A DNA stretch of 64,000 nucleotides, taken from contig NC_073691.1 in assembly GCF_029784155.1 (NCBI RefSeq), positions 62,323,746 through 62,387,745 of the forward strand, in the 5' to 3' direction. Position 1 is the stretch's first letter, and each line of letters starts with the position of its first letter. The notes beneath the pieces were generated by a model, which made no database searches, was not told the DNA's origin, and saw nothing but the letters and a program-made list of their open reading frames with translations. Positions 45,691-56,193 of this stretch are shown in pieces. Origin of the DNA: Uranotaenia lowii. Lineage: Eukaryota; Arthropoda; Insecta; Diptera; Culicidae. Position numbers and translations under genes: made by a program.

Positions 45691-46431
45691 CACGCTCTTT
45701 TTTTTAAACTCAAAATTAAGTAGTTTTGGTTCAAAACAGCACTTCGGTGGCTTCCCTCAACTTTGAGTTTGACTGGGCAACAGCAAAACTAAGTTCTGAT
45801 AGGCATACTCAATACTAAGTTCGGCAGCCGAACTCGAATTTATCCTTTTTTTTTCGAGGGTAGCTGATTTTCAGGGAATTAAAGGATGATTAAAATTTGT
45901 TGTACCCGGATGTTGCTGTTCCGGTACATTGCATTGCAATTACAGAGCGGTGGAAAGTTTTGACATTCCCGGTCAAAGAAAACTTCCGGATGTTACTTCC
46001 CACGGGAAGTAAACAACATCCGGAAGTTTCCGGACATTCCAAGCCGCTCACCATATGATGACAATGACGGACAGAATTTTACGCTGACACGGTGAACATG
46101 CATTCCATTATGAAGTTCCTTCATATCTTCCGGTAATTGTTCCGGAACGACAAAATTTTGCGACGTGTTCGTTGGTTGCTGCTCCGGTTCGGACTGAACT
46201 CGCTAAGTGTTTTCAGTCCAACAAAGAGAGTTCAATTTTTAGTTCATAAGGTCGAACTCAGCTTTGATCCCTCGCGAAGGAAAAAAAAGGGATCAATTTT
46301 GAGTTCGCAGTTCGAACTCCGTTTTGATCCATCGCAAGGAGGGAAAAGGGTACTTAACTTTAAGTTCATAGAATCGAACTATGTTTTGAACCTCGGTCAT
46401 ACTTAATTTTGAGTTAAAAAAAAAGAGCGTG
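45691..46431. mobile_element. MITE with CACGCTCTTTTTTTT ends, TA flanks
   Basis: 741 bp between TA dinucleotides (45689..45690, 46432..46433). Ends CACGCTCTTTTTTTTAAACTC and, inverted, CACGCTCTTTTTTTTTAACTC, both followed inward by AAAATTAAGTA. Inside, GAACT/AGTTC-rich repeats (TTCGAACT, TTTTGATCC) recur, and CCGGATGTT / CCGGAAGTT strings at 45900..46050. No transposase. A decayed relative lies at 18896..19040. Confidence 0.85.
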
Positions 46432-46522
46432 TATCCCTCTACTATTCGGCACAGTTTATGCGGGAAGTCCATAGTACTAATCACTGTGGTTTTTCGGTAT
46501 TTCTAAGTTATATGGTTCAATA

Positions 46523-47020
46523 AAAATGCATAAATATATTTACACCCACAAATCAGTCTCTACTCCAATAATGAACTTCCTTCGAGGTGGACTTATTGGT
46601 ATAAGATTCTATGCCGGACCGGCATTAACAAGCTTGCTAATAACTGGCACTGTCCTCCCAGTGCAACTGCAATGCTTATGTCGGAACATTAGAAAAAACA
46701 TTATTTGTTTTCAACCGACGGCAAAACACCACCATTCAAGATGAGCTGTGCTTGTATATCAACCGGCCGGCAATAGAAAACAATTTCTAGTTTCTCATTC
46801 CCACCAAAAAAACACCAGACAAACAACAGACGACCAATATTTTTTATTTGGTTTCTTTCCGGCATAGGCAATACGGTTACGCTGGGAAGACAGTACCAGT
46901 CATTAGAAAGCTTGTTAATGCCGGCCCGGCATAGAATCTTATACCGATAAGTCCACCTCCAAGGAAGTTCATTATTGGAATAGAGTCTCATTTGTGGGTG
47001 TAAATATAATTATACATTTT
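46523..47020. mobile_element. palindromic MITE, 498 bp
   Basis: Long inverted arms (46523..46690 and 46860..47020) share TTTACACCCACAAAT, CTTCCTTCGAGGTGG / CCTTGGAGGTGG-like and AAGCTTG strings; arms differ by about one base in ten. Flanked by TA on both sides. No coding capacity; frames in it mirror one another because of the palindrome. Confidence 0.8.
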
Positions 47021-48289
47021 TAATTAACCATACACTGTTTTGAGAGTGCAACATTGTTTTGTTCAACTAAAAAAAAGGCAAAGAACATAAGTTTCAATTT
47101 ACATTCGTCACCAATGAACTAGAAACAGCTTCCCTCTAGTGCAGTTATCATCAGTTTAATCGAAAGAGCAACGTGGGACCAATCAAATTCATCATGCGCC
47201 AGTGAAAATATTTGTAAATGTTACCGTCCTAGCTGGCCGAGTTGATTTGGGCTGCACTATCTTCTAAGCGAGCCGCTCCCTGAGCTTACAAATAAACTTT
47301 GAGTGATGATTATTGTTATTGTTTTGAAACGGTAGCTAGTGGCACAAACAATGTCGCCGCGTCGAATTGGGTGGTCGGGTTTCTGAAATTGAAAAGCAGA
47401 AGCTCTGGTAACTGGTATTTGTATTTACGTACAACTACCTGTTCATAAATCGCCAAAAAAGAAATTAATCTTCTCGATTTTCGTCAAATTTGACCATTTA
47501 GTAACGAAATTATCATGAATATTAGTGCAGGTGATTATTTTTATAAAATAACTCTAGCTTGCTACCGTGCTATTCTCTTAACCCTTGATTAGCGCCATCT
47601 GTTCAGCCTGTCCCTTCCTTAGAAATTCGGGCAGTTATTCCTTCTATATTCAAAATTAATTCAATTTAATCACCCAACTAGTTTAGCGATTAGCACACCA
47701 CACACTCCAAGCACCTCCTTCATCATTTGGCGAACGCTAACTGTCGCCGCGTCGATTGCATTTCGCTGTCGTTAATATTCAAACAACACACCAGCCGCCC
47801 ATCACAACAGTCTAATAAATAAATATATAATAGGAAAGAGGCACGGCAGGTATTCAACTTCAGTGGGATCGAGCAAAAAAAAAATTTAAACAAAACAAAA
47901 TACAAAAAAAAAGGCATAGCCAAACCGACCAATAATATGTTGTTGATGTTGGTGTCTGTCAAATTTGAATTCCGCTCAAATCAAATCCGTTCCAGGCGTT
48001 TGCGTTGTCGTTGAAGTCTCTCAGCGGAAGCTGTCTGGTACGACGTTTGTTTTCATTATCAATTTTCTGTAACGAATCAACGCCGTGAGACATTGCTGGC
48101 AGATGGCGCTTCCGATGGCTCTGGGAGGTGTTCTGAGTGGCGCTCAAGGTGTGCTGCCGGCAGCAGGTCGCTAGATGAGATGTTAATGTTCGGTTTAGCA
48201 AGTTAAAAGGTTCACATTGAGTCGCTCCATCTGAATTATTTTAAACTGATCTTTGAGGTATGTGATAACCCATTTGTTTTTCATTTGAC
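47021..48289. other. unannotated region, less repetitive
   Basis: No supported gene. 47180..47400 and 47960..48200 are closer to balanced composition than the surroundings and hold no visible repeat, so they may be single-copy host DNA. Minus frames at 47723..47962 and 47959..48201 lack motifs. Confidence 0.35.
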
Positions 48290-48297
48290 TTGTACAA

Positions 48298-49007
48298 TAG
48301 ACTGAGTCGATTTGGGGTCATTTTTGAATTTCTCAAACCCTGGGGTCTAAAAAGCTTCGTCTTGGCCCAAAACTCATCCATGATTTTTTGCAGAATTTTT
48401 AAGTAACGTTTACATGAGTAAATTTGGACTTTTAAGTTTGTATGGGAAAATTGAATATTTTGTACTGAAAAACCAAGCCAGCTGATGGGTTTTGTGCCAA
48501 TTTATCAAATTCCTAAAGTAAATTTTCCGCCAAACAACTTTGTCGAAGACCGTAAGTTCGTATCTTATTAGTCAAAAAAGTGATTAGCTGTTTAACAAGG
48601 GTATGTCTTTTCGCATTAATAAACAACAAATTCAATTGACATCACTGCTTGTGCCCGGGATGTATTGCATGAAAAGTAGTCATGCAATACCTCGCTAGGC
48701 ACCCAACAGTGATGTCAATTGAATTTATTGTTGATCAATGCGGAAAGACATACTCCAGTTAAACGGCCAATAAACCCGGCACAAAACCCATCAGCTGGCT
48801 CGGTTTCACAGAAGAAACAAAGATGATGTTGATTTTCCAGTACAAAATATTCAATTTTCCCATACAAACTTAAAAGTCCAAATTTACTCATGTAAACGTT
48901 ACTTAAAAATTCTGCAAAAAATCATGGATGAGTTTTGGGCCAAGACGAAGCTTTTTAGACCCCAGGGTTTGAGAAATTCAAAAATGACCCCAAATCGACT
49001 CAGTCTA
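48298..49007. mobile_element. palindromic MITE, 710 bp, TTGTACAA flanks
   Basis: Nearly complete palindrome: TAGACTGAGTCGATTTGGGG at the left is repeated inverted at the right, and matching continues for over 300 bp per arm to a centre near 48655. Both sides are flanked by TTGTACAA (48290..48297, 49008..49015), which fits an 8-bp duplication. Because TTGTACAA is itself a palindrome, the true border could lie inside it. No coding. Confidence 0.85.
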
Positions 49008-49106
49008 TTGTACAATATCAACAATAAAAACAAGCAATATCAACAAATATTCACACTTGTTAAAAAAAAACTAATCAATTTATCATAATCATACAGAGTT
49101 CCACTA

Positions 49107-49922
49107 AGGCGGCATCCATAAATTACGTAACGCAAAAATTGCACTTTTTTGACCCCCTCCCCCCCGTATGTCACAAATTGTAACGCTTCGACGTACCCCC
49201 CTATGAAAATTACCTAACGCTGATATTTACCCCCCCCCCCCCCCCTCAATCTTCTCATGGTTTTAAATTCTGATTTTCGAATATTTCAACATTATTTTTT
49301 TAACGTTCTTCAAAACTGAATTAATATCGATCTATCCAAATCGCTTCTTAGTGCTCATTGACGATAACTTTCTCATAAAATAAATTGATTTTCTTGTTAT
49401 GAGTTGCTCTTTGCTCGTAAACTGATGATCTGTCTTGTTTACTTTAATTTGTTCAAGAAGCCTAACTTGTTATGCGAAATATATTCCACTAAGTAATACT
49501 CGTCGCAAGAATCAAAATTGCTTTTTTTTTTTAATAAATTGATAAAAAAAAATAGTAAAATTTACGTCTTAAGATTGAATTGAGTTTTAAAGGGGTAAAT
49601 GTACCTAAATGTAGAGGTTTTTTTCAACGGTTATTTTACGGATATTTAATACATCTTTCATAAAGTCTATTTCAGAATCTTTAAAGAGCAAAGCAGTTTC
49701 AATCATGTTTAAGCTTACAAATTTTAAACTGATTTTAGTTTGCATATCATTCTGCCAAAATTGCATGACATAAAAAAGCTGCGATTGAACTGAAATTTTT
49801 AAGGAAAAAAATCGTTACGTAACGATGAGCATACCTCCCCCCCTCCCCTATGTCACAATTCGTAACGTTCGAGCTAACCCCCTCCCCCCCCTAGGAGCGT
49901 TACGTAATTTATGGATGCCTCC
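49107..49922. mobile_element. MITE with GGCATCCATAAATTACGTAACG ends
   Basis: Flanked by TA (49105..49106, 49923..49924). Both ends read inward AGG(C/A)GGCATCCATAAATTACG, followed by TAACGC and by runs of C with CCCCCTCC and TATGTCACAA strings. The C-tracts at 49155..49170 and 49231..49245 are mirrored near 49835 and 49880. The middle is AT-rich without transposase. The end sequence is one I associate with very abundant insect MITEs. Confidence 0.85.
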
Positions 49923-49924
49923 TA

Positions 49925-50530
49925 ATCCTTATTTGAACGCAAGTAACGCACAATCCTTGAACTGAAATTGAACAATACAACTTATTGTACTTCATCCCAC
50001 TCGAGTAAGAATTTTCTGTTCAACCTTTAAGTAGATGATTCAGTGTCCCATAAAATGGTTCACGTTACATCATCATTTGTGGGCGACGGGCGTCTTCAGA
50101 GGTCAAAAGCCCTTCAAAGTCTCTTGAGACACATTGCGTAAAAGTTTCTGCAAACAGTGGATGAGACAGTCGATCGATGTTTCACAGTGAAGTTGTTTAA
50201 ACCCTTCGTTTTAATTAGTATTTAACAAATTTGCTAGAGTTTAATTTGCAATGTATGAGAAAAATAAAATTGTTACTCTGGTCGGTATTTTGGACCACTA
50301 GGTTTCTATTTTGGACCACCCTTAAACAATTTTTTTTATAAATTTTGTTATATTTACGACACCTGTTGACGCAGAATTATGTGAATAATTCGGTTAATCT
50401 TTTCCTCTCTTATTCTTGTAGTCAAATTTTGTTCTTTCAGGTTTTTAGGTACATTTATTTGTTGAATACTTTGCACACATATTCCAAAACTTATTTAATT
50501 TACAAAAAATCAAGTTCAAGTTTGTGTCAT
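49925..50530. other. unannotated region
   Basis: No repeat or frame is supported up to the satellite. GGTATTTTGGACCACTAGG and a near repeat TATTTTGGACCACCC lie close together at about 50283..50325. Confidence 0.4.
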
Positions 50531-50539
50531 TTTTGTCAT

Positions 50540-51884
50540 AATTATAATTTTTGTAATTTTTGTAATTTTTGCAATTTTTGCAATTTTTGCAATTTTTGTA
50601 ATTTTTGTAATTTTCGTAATTTTTGTAATTTTTGTAATTTTTGTAATTTTTGTAATTTTTGTAATTTTTGTAATTTTTGTAATTTTTGTAATTTTTGTAA
50701 TTTTTGTAATTTTTTGTAATTTTTGTAATTTTTGTAATTTTTGTAATTTTTGTAATTTTTGTAATTTTTGTAATTTTTTGTAATTTTTGTAATTTTTGTA
50801 ATTTTTGTAACTTTTGTAATTTTTGTAATTTTTGTAATTTTTGTAATTTTTGTAATTTTTGTAATTTTTGTAATTTTTGTAATTTTTGTAATTTTTGTAA
50901 TTTTTGTAATTTTTGTAATTTTTGTAATTTTTGTAATTTTTGTAATTTTTGTAATTTTTGTAATTTTTGTAATTTTTGTAATTTTTGTAATTTTTGTAAT
51001 TTTTGTAATTTTTGTAATTTTTGTAATTTTTGTAATTTTTGTAATTTTTGTAATTTTTGTAATTTTTGTAATTTTTGTAATTTTTGTAATTTTTGTAATT
51101 TTTGTAATTTTTGTAATTTTTGTAATTTTTGTAATTTTTGTAATTTTTGTAATTTTTGTAATTTTTGTAATTTTTGTAATTTTTGTAATTTTTGTAATTT
51201 TTGTAATTTTTGTAATTTTTGTAATTTTTGTAATTTTTGTAATTTTTGTAATTTTTGTAATTTTTGTAATTTTTGTAATTTTTGTAATTCTTGTAATTTT
51301 TGTAATTTTTGTAATTTTTGTAATTTTTGTAATTTTTGTAATTTTTGTAATTTTTGTAATTTTTGTAATTTTTGTAATTTTTGTAATTTTTGTAATTTTT
51401 GTAATTTTTGTAATTTTTGTAATTTTTGTAATTTTTGTGATTTTTGTAATTTTTGTAATTTTTGTAATTTTTGTAATTTTTGTAATTTTTGTAATTTTTG
51501 TAATTTTTGTAATTTTTGTAATTTTTGTAATTTTTGTAATTTTTGTAATTTTTGTAATTTTTGTAATTTTTGTAATTTTTGTAATTTTTGTAATTTTTGT
51601 AATTTTTGTAATTTTTGTAATTTGTGTAATTTTTGTAATTTTTGTAATTTTTGTAATTTTTGTAATTTTTGTAATTTTTGTAATTTTTGTAATTTTTGTA
51701 ATTTTTGTAATTTTTGTATTTTTTGTAATTTTTGTAATTTTTTGTAATTTTGTAATTTTTGTAATTTTTGTATTTTTTGTAATTTTTGTAATTTTTGTAA
51801 TTTTTGTAATTTTTGTAATTTTTGTAATTTTTGTAATTTTTGTAATTTTTGTAATTTTTGTAATTTTTGTAATTTTTGTCATTT
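50540..51884. repeat. 9-bp satellite (TAATTTTTG)n, about 150 copies
   Basis: A nearly uninterrupted 1.34-kb array of TAATTTTTG. Variants are few: GCAATTTTT units near 50570..50600, one-base length changes near 50715, 50775 and 51735..51750, and single substitutions (for example 50810, 51290, 51437, 51625). Because the unit is a multiple of three, long frames run through on both strands (Asn-Phe-Cys and Phe-Val-Ile on plus; Lys-Asn-Tyr and Ile-Thr-Lys on minus) and are not genes. Confidence 0.97.
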
Positions 51885-51936
51885 TTTTGAAAATACAACT
51901 TATACGATCTACTGTTTTGTTCCTTAAGTAAGGGCG

Positions 51937-52332
51937 ATGATGAAATCCAAGAGGATTAACCACGAATGCGCCACCAACCCAGATATCGAGGAAGCTGCCC
52001 GGTGTCTACCAGAAAAGGTGCACAGCACAGACAGGCACGAGCCAGTTTGGGACACGCATCTCTGTTTTTCTCTCTTTCACTGCGAATCATCAAAAAGAAC
52101 ACCCACAAAACCGAAACCAAAGGCTCAAGTAAGTACCTTTATTCGGTGATGTCATTCGAACGGAAGCCAAAGGCCGACCAGGTAACGCTTCTGAACGAAT
52201 CTTTACACTGGCCCCCAGATCTTTTTTTTTCTCTTTATTTTACCTGTAGTAGGATCGTCTCGTGAGGCATCATCATCATCTCCATTGGCTTCGACACTTC
52301 GGGCACGTCTATAATGACGAGGATAACAACAG
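51937..52332 (+). other. candidate two-exon host transcript
   Basis: GC-richer than the flanks. A first exon would end at 52128 before GTAAGTACC (or at 52181 before GTAACG). After a pyrimidine-rich tract an acceptor TGTAG leads to an 83-bp exon 52250..52332 that ends at AACAG then GTGAGA. Joining 52128 to 52250 puts a stop directly in the frame that starts at 51937; the frame from 51966 continues about 17 codons and stops. So this may be a 5' UTR or non-coding RNA. I recognise no protein. Confidence 0.35.
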
Positions 52333-53454
52333 GTGAGATAATCTGTTTGTTCTGTGCTTCTTTTTAAACATTTCGTTTGTTCTGTGCCTTTTCTCTCGTT
52401 TAATTTATGAGGTGTTGGTTTATTGTTGAAAGACTCAATATTGGAACGTGAGGCCTGAGATTAAGTCAGTGGGTTATTAGTCATATTTTTTTTTAATAAG
52501 CTGGTACATTCACCCGGAAAAGCAGATTTATTTGGGATTCCTTTGAATGAGTACACAAAAGAAAAATGAAGACATATGAAAATACTTTCAGTAATTTCAA
52601 CACCAGGAAAAAAATCCAACTTTTAAAAGAAACTTGATTGAAGTGTCAAATCAAATTATAATAAAAAGAAAGTTAGGTACTTTTTTCAGTGTATCTATTT
52701 TACACTGAAAAAAGTTTCAGTGTAAATATGCTGTTTGAACTAGAACTTTCAGTAAAAAAAAATATGGAATATATCTTAAGATAACAAACAAAAGTCAAAA
52801 TTCCTGTCGCTATCAAACCATATGTCGACCTCCATTCTGATGTAAACCAGAACACCAAAAAATTGGTTCCCAAATTAAAACCTTAGAATTAAATTTCAGC
52901 TTCCTTTTCTTCGCCAGAAAAAAAAGCAATAACTCAAACGACCGGAATTGATTATACCCCTATGATGACGGTGATGGTGATGTTGATGGTTCCACTCGGC
53001 GATACGAGTCAAAATAAGTCAAAATTTCGAGAATCAACCATCAATCCATAACCGGCGGGTATCGACCATATGACGGTAGCTTGCCTGAAAAACTTGCAAA
53101 ACGGGGGCGGAAAAACGTTCGACGGAGTGCCATTTAGTTGTTTTCCGGTTCAATTCGCATATTTTTCGGTAGCCTTCAAGCTAGAGATAGAAAGGTGACT
53201 GAAAGCTGGTATCCTTCCAGTCCTTAACTAACGGTAACTTTCAGAGTGCTTTTAGTTTGCCCTATGCTTCGAATGTTACCCAATAGTTGATGGATCCGGA
53301 TGTTTGTTCTCTACTGTTAATCTTCCAGACTGGTCCCTCTATCCTGAGTTTGGTGATAAATTATATGAACTTATCTGATGAAGCAAGTTCTACTACTATA
53401 TGAACGATTTGTCGCTGACGTGACAAACACGTCTTTTTCCCGTAGATGAGAAAT
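52333..53454. other. unannotated region
   Basis: No supported frame. 52675..52735 holds a short inverted pair (TTTTTTCAGTGTA and TACACTGAAAAAA). 52940..53120 is GC-richer without motifs. Confidence 0.4.
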
Positions 53455-53605
53455 AAAGGGTGAACACGAAATTATTGCGACCCATTCAACATGGCATTAC
53501 TTTTTTACCATTGGGTAAAATCAACCAAGTTTTGCACACTTTCTCATTGATGTGAATTGTTCACATGCTGTCAAACTCGAAGTCGTGTTTTTCGATTCAA
53601 CGAAA

Positions 53606-54075
53606 ATGGAGGTGAACCAACGCGAGCCGAGAGAACAAATTCTTTCCAAACACCTGGAATTTCCTGACCTGTGGCACCGGCAGTTGGGAAAAATATTGAT
53701 CATTCACCATTCAATCGTCTCCAGAGTGTTGAAGCGGTTCCAGGAGCGGTTGACTTTGGACCACGGCAAAGGAACTGGAAGAAAATCGGGACCGGAGAAC
53801 AAAAAGACGGAGGGAAAGGTGAAGCGGATGATTAAAGCAAATCCCAACGTCTCAAGCCGTGGTGTGGCTAAAAAGTTTGGCATGCCGCAGAGCTACGTTC
53901 AGAATGCAAAGAAGAAAGCAGGACTACATATGTACATACAAGGTACAGAAAGAACGTTCCTAACCGCGATGAGCGGCAACAATTGAGGGCTAAAACTCGG
54001 GCGCGGAAGCTCTGCTGTGTTATGGACGACGAAACGTTTATAAAAGCCGATTTTAAGCAAATTCCTTGGTCGGAG
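53606..54075 (+). pseudogene. Tc1/mariner transposase fragment, third family
   Basis: The N-terminal half of a transposase: two helix-turn-helix segments (SIVSRVLKRFQERL and NVSSRGVAKKFGMPQSYVQ) joined by a GTGRKSGPENKK linker. A frameshift near 53940 separates this from DERQQLRAKTRARK and the first catalytic motif MDDETFIKADFKQIPW. The rest of the core is absent. Upstream, from about 53457, GGGTGAACACGAAATTATTG resembles the inverted end of such elements and lies next to TA. 3' truncated and inactive. Confidence 0.75.
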
Positions 54076-54501
54076 TTTTTCAAAAAATCGAACCACAAAT
54101 ATTTGGAAAATATACATTTTAAAAATCTGCAAGTCTTGCAGTGTTTTTAAGTCACAAGTCAAAAAATTTGAAATTTTGGGTAAAATCCGAAGACTTCCAG
54201 AGCAAATTGACAAATAATAAAACAAAAACACTCATATGTTTGTTGTGAAAGTTTAGTAAGAACCTAGCTGAACATTTCACGCAAAAAAAAAAGAAATATT
54301 TTCTGCGCGCAACAATTTTTGAAGCATATTTTCTGTGTATCGAAGTCGAGGGTGCAACTTTCTCAAAATCAAACATTGCACCACATCCAACTGATCGTTT
54401 ACTCAAACCTTACCGTTGTGGAAGCATTCGTTCGTTAAATATCCAACCTAATCATATGGCGGTTGCTTTCCCGCCCACACGATCAAAAATCACTCACTCA
54501 C
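54076..54501. other. AT-rich DNA
   Basis: Nothing recognised; minus frames here have no motif. Confidence 0.4.
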
Positions 54502-54672
54502 CTCCCGTTGGATCGGTCGGTTCGTCGGCTTGTCACCCCAGATCTGGTCGAATTTTAGTGAATGAATTGAATCGTAGAGGGCACCTTCATTGATACCGAA
54601 CGTGTCTGCAGTTCGAGGCGCTTTTGGTGCGTGAGTGTAAGTAGTAGTAGCGCCTCCGCAAAATTAGCGGTC
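54502..54672 (-). other. candidate minus-strand exon
   Basis: On the minus strand a consensus donor (GGGAG then GTGAGTGAGTG) closes a GC-richer stretch. One frame is open from about 54666 to the donor (roughly 54 codons) and includes the segments KAPRTADTFGINEG and FDQIWGDKPTNRPIQRE, with no ATG in that frame. No convincing acceptor was found just upstream, so it may be a first, untranslated exon. It has the same orientation as the integrin exon and could be a distant 5' exon of that gene, but nothing links them. Confidence 0.3.
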
Positions 54673-56126
54673 CTGATTTGCATAAAATACATTAAATATT
54701 GACTCCTCCACAAGCCTGGGCTTGAGCGTGTTTCAGTCTCAATGTCATCGACTTACTCACCGTACGATAGTGAATGAATGAATGAACGAGTTGTTGATCG
54801 ATCGTTTTGTCTAACGGCTGAATTGGAAACAACCGGTAGAATATAATTAGCTTTGACCGGCAGGGACTAGAGGCGAGACGAAATTTTCTTGACTTGTAGT
54901 GTCTTTAAGTAACAAATTTTCTCTTCGATAAAATTCCAACTTAAAACAAATTTTGAGAAAAACACCATCATCCCTCATTTGACCGGTCACGTCATAATCG
55001 AAAATAGTCTCAATTGCCCTGTAAACAATTGGAAATAGGGCGATTCTCCCCAATCGTGAATGTATCGTTAAATATGTGTATACACCAGAGTGAGATTTTC
55101 AGCGCAAAGATTCTAACCCACCGAACTCAACGGTTTCATTTGTTGTTAGGAAGAGTATCGTTACGTCTTAGTCGAGTTATTCCAGACGGTGACTTTACGA
55201 TATTCACCCGAGCAATAATCTCAATTATGCCATCTTGCCGCGGAACCCGATACATACTTACTACTTACTACTATATAAGCGTAAGCACTTGGACCGATCC
55301 AATACGATTGGGGTCGGAATGTGATCATAAACTATTCCGGTTCTAAACCGTATTGAGGTTAGAGCTTCACCTACTTCTACTTCAAGTAGTGAATGATACA
55401 TATAGAATGAAATATCGATCGTTGCGTAATCCAGCCCGTCGTCGACAAGTAAGAATGATGACGGTTACACTCAATTAGATACAATGAGCAAAACGATGCT
55501 TATTTGAGACGAGACACGCGATTGTTGGTTTGTGGTTTATGATCGTTTCCCTATAAAATACACGAATTGACTGTGATCAAATTGTATATCAAATCGTTCC
55601 TTATTCTGGCGAAGATAAATGGTTTAAGATTTTGTTGAAACTAAAGTCGTGTCTTTTTGGAAGCATACTTTAGGAAAATACTGCCAATTTTACGACAACT
55701 CCTATTGAAATGCCTCGAATTTATGTGATATTCTCATGACTATGTATAGGATTGAATAAAAAATTCGCATACGGAGGGTTTGCAACATACGGTAGTTGCT
55801 TTCTAAATTTCATATTCATTGTCAGGAAAGGGAACGAAAGAAAAATTGTTTTTTGCGATATTTTTGTGGAGGGCGATCGGGAATGTGTGCGGTTTTAGTT
55901 CACTCAAAAGGTCTAATGTTATCGATCCATTTTATCAGGGACGATCCTGAACAATCGAATTATTACAAAAATTTGCACAAAGAGACTTTTTTGGATGGCC
56001 AATGATGTGCCAAATTTGTGATTAATCGATCATGGGAATTTGTCTTGATTGATCTGTCTAGGAAAACTACTTTCTCGGTTCAAACTTGAATTATTTGAGA
56101 CGGATTGTTCTACAAATTTGATTAAA
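54673..56126. other. unannotated region
   Basis: Moderately AT-rich, without visible repeats; the plus frame 55014..55346 has no motif. It may be single-copy intronic or intergenic DNA. Confidence 0.35.
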
Positions 56127-56148
56127 TCTATATATATAAAAATGAATT

Positions 56149-56193
<45 letters not shown>

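Noticed and set aside
50516..51963. Open frames of more than 450 codons through the 9-bp array
   Set aside because: The unit length is a multiple of three and lacks stops in several frames on both strands, so the frames are a by-product of the satellite.
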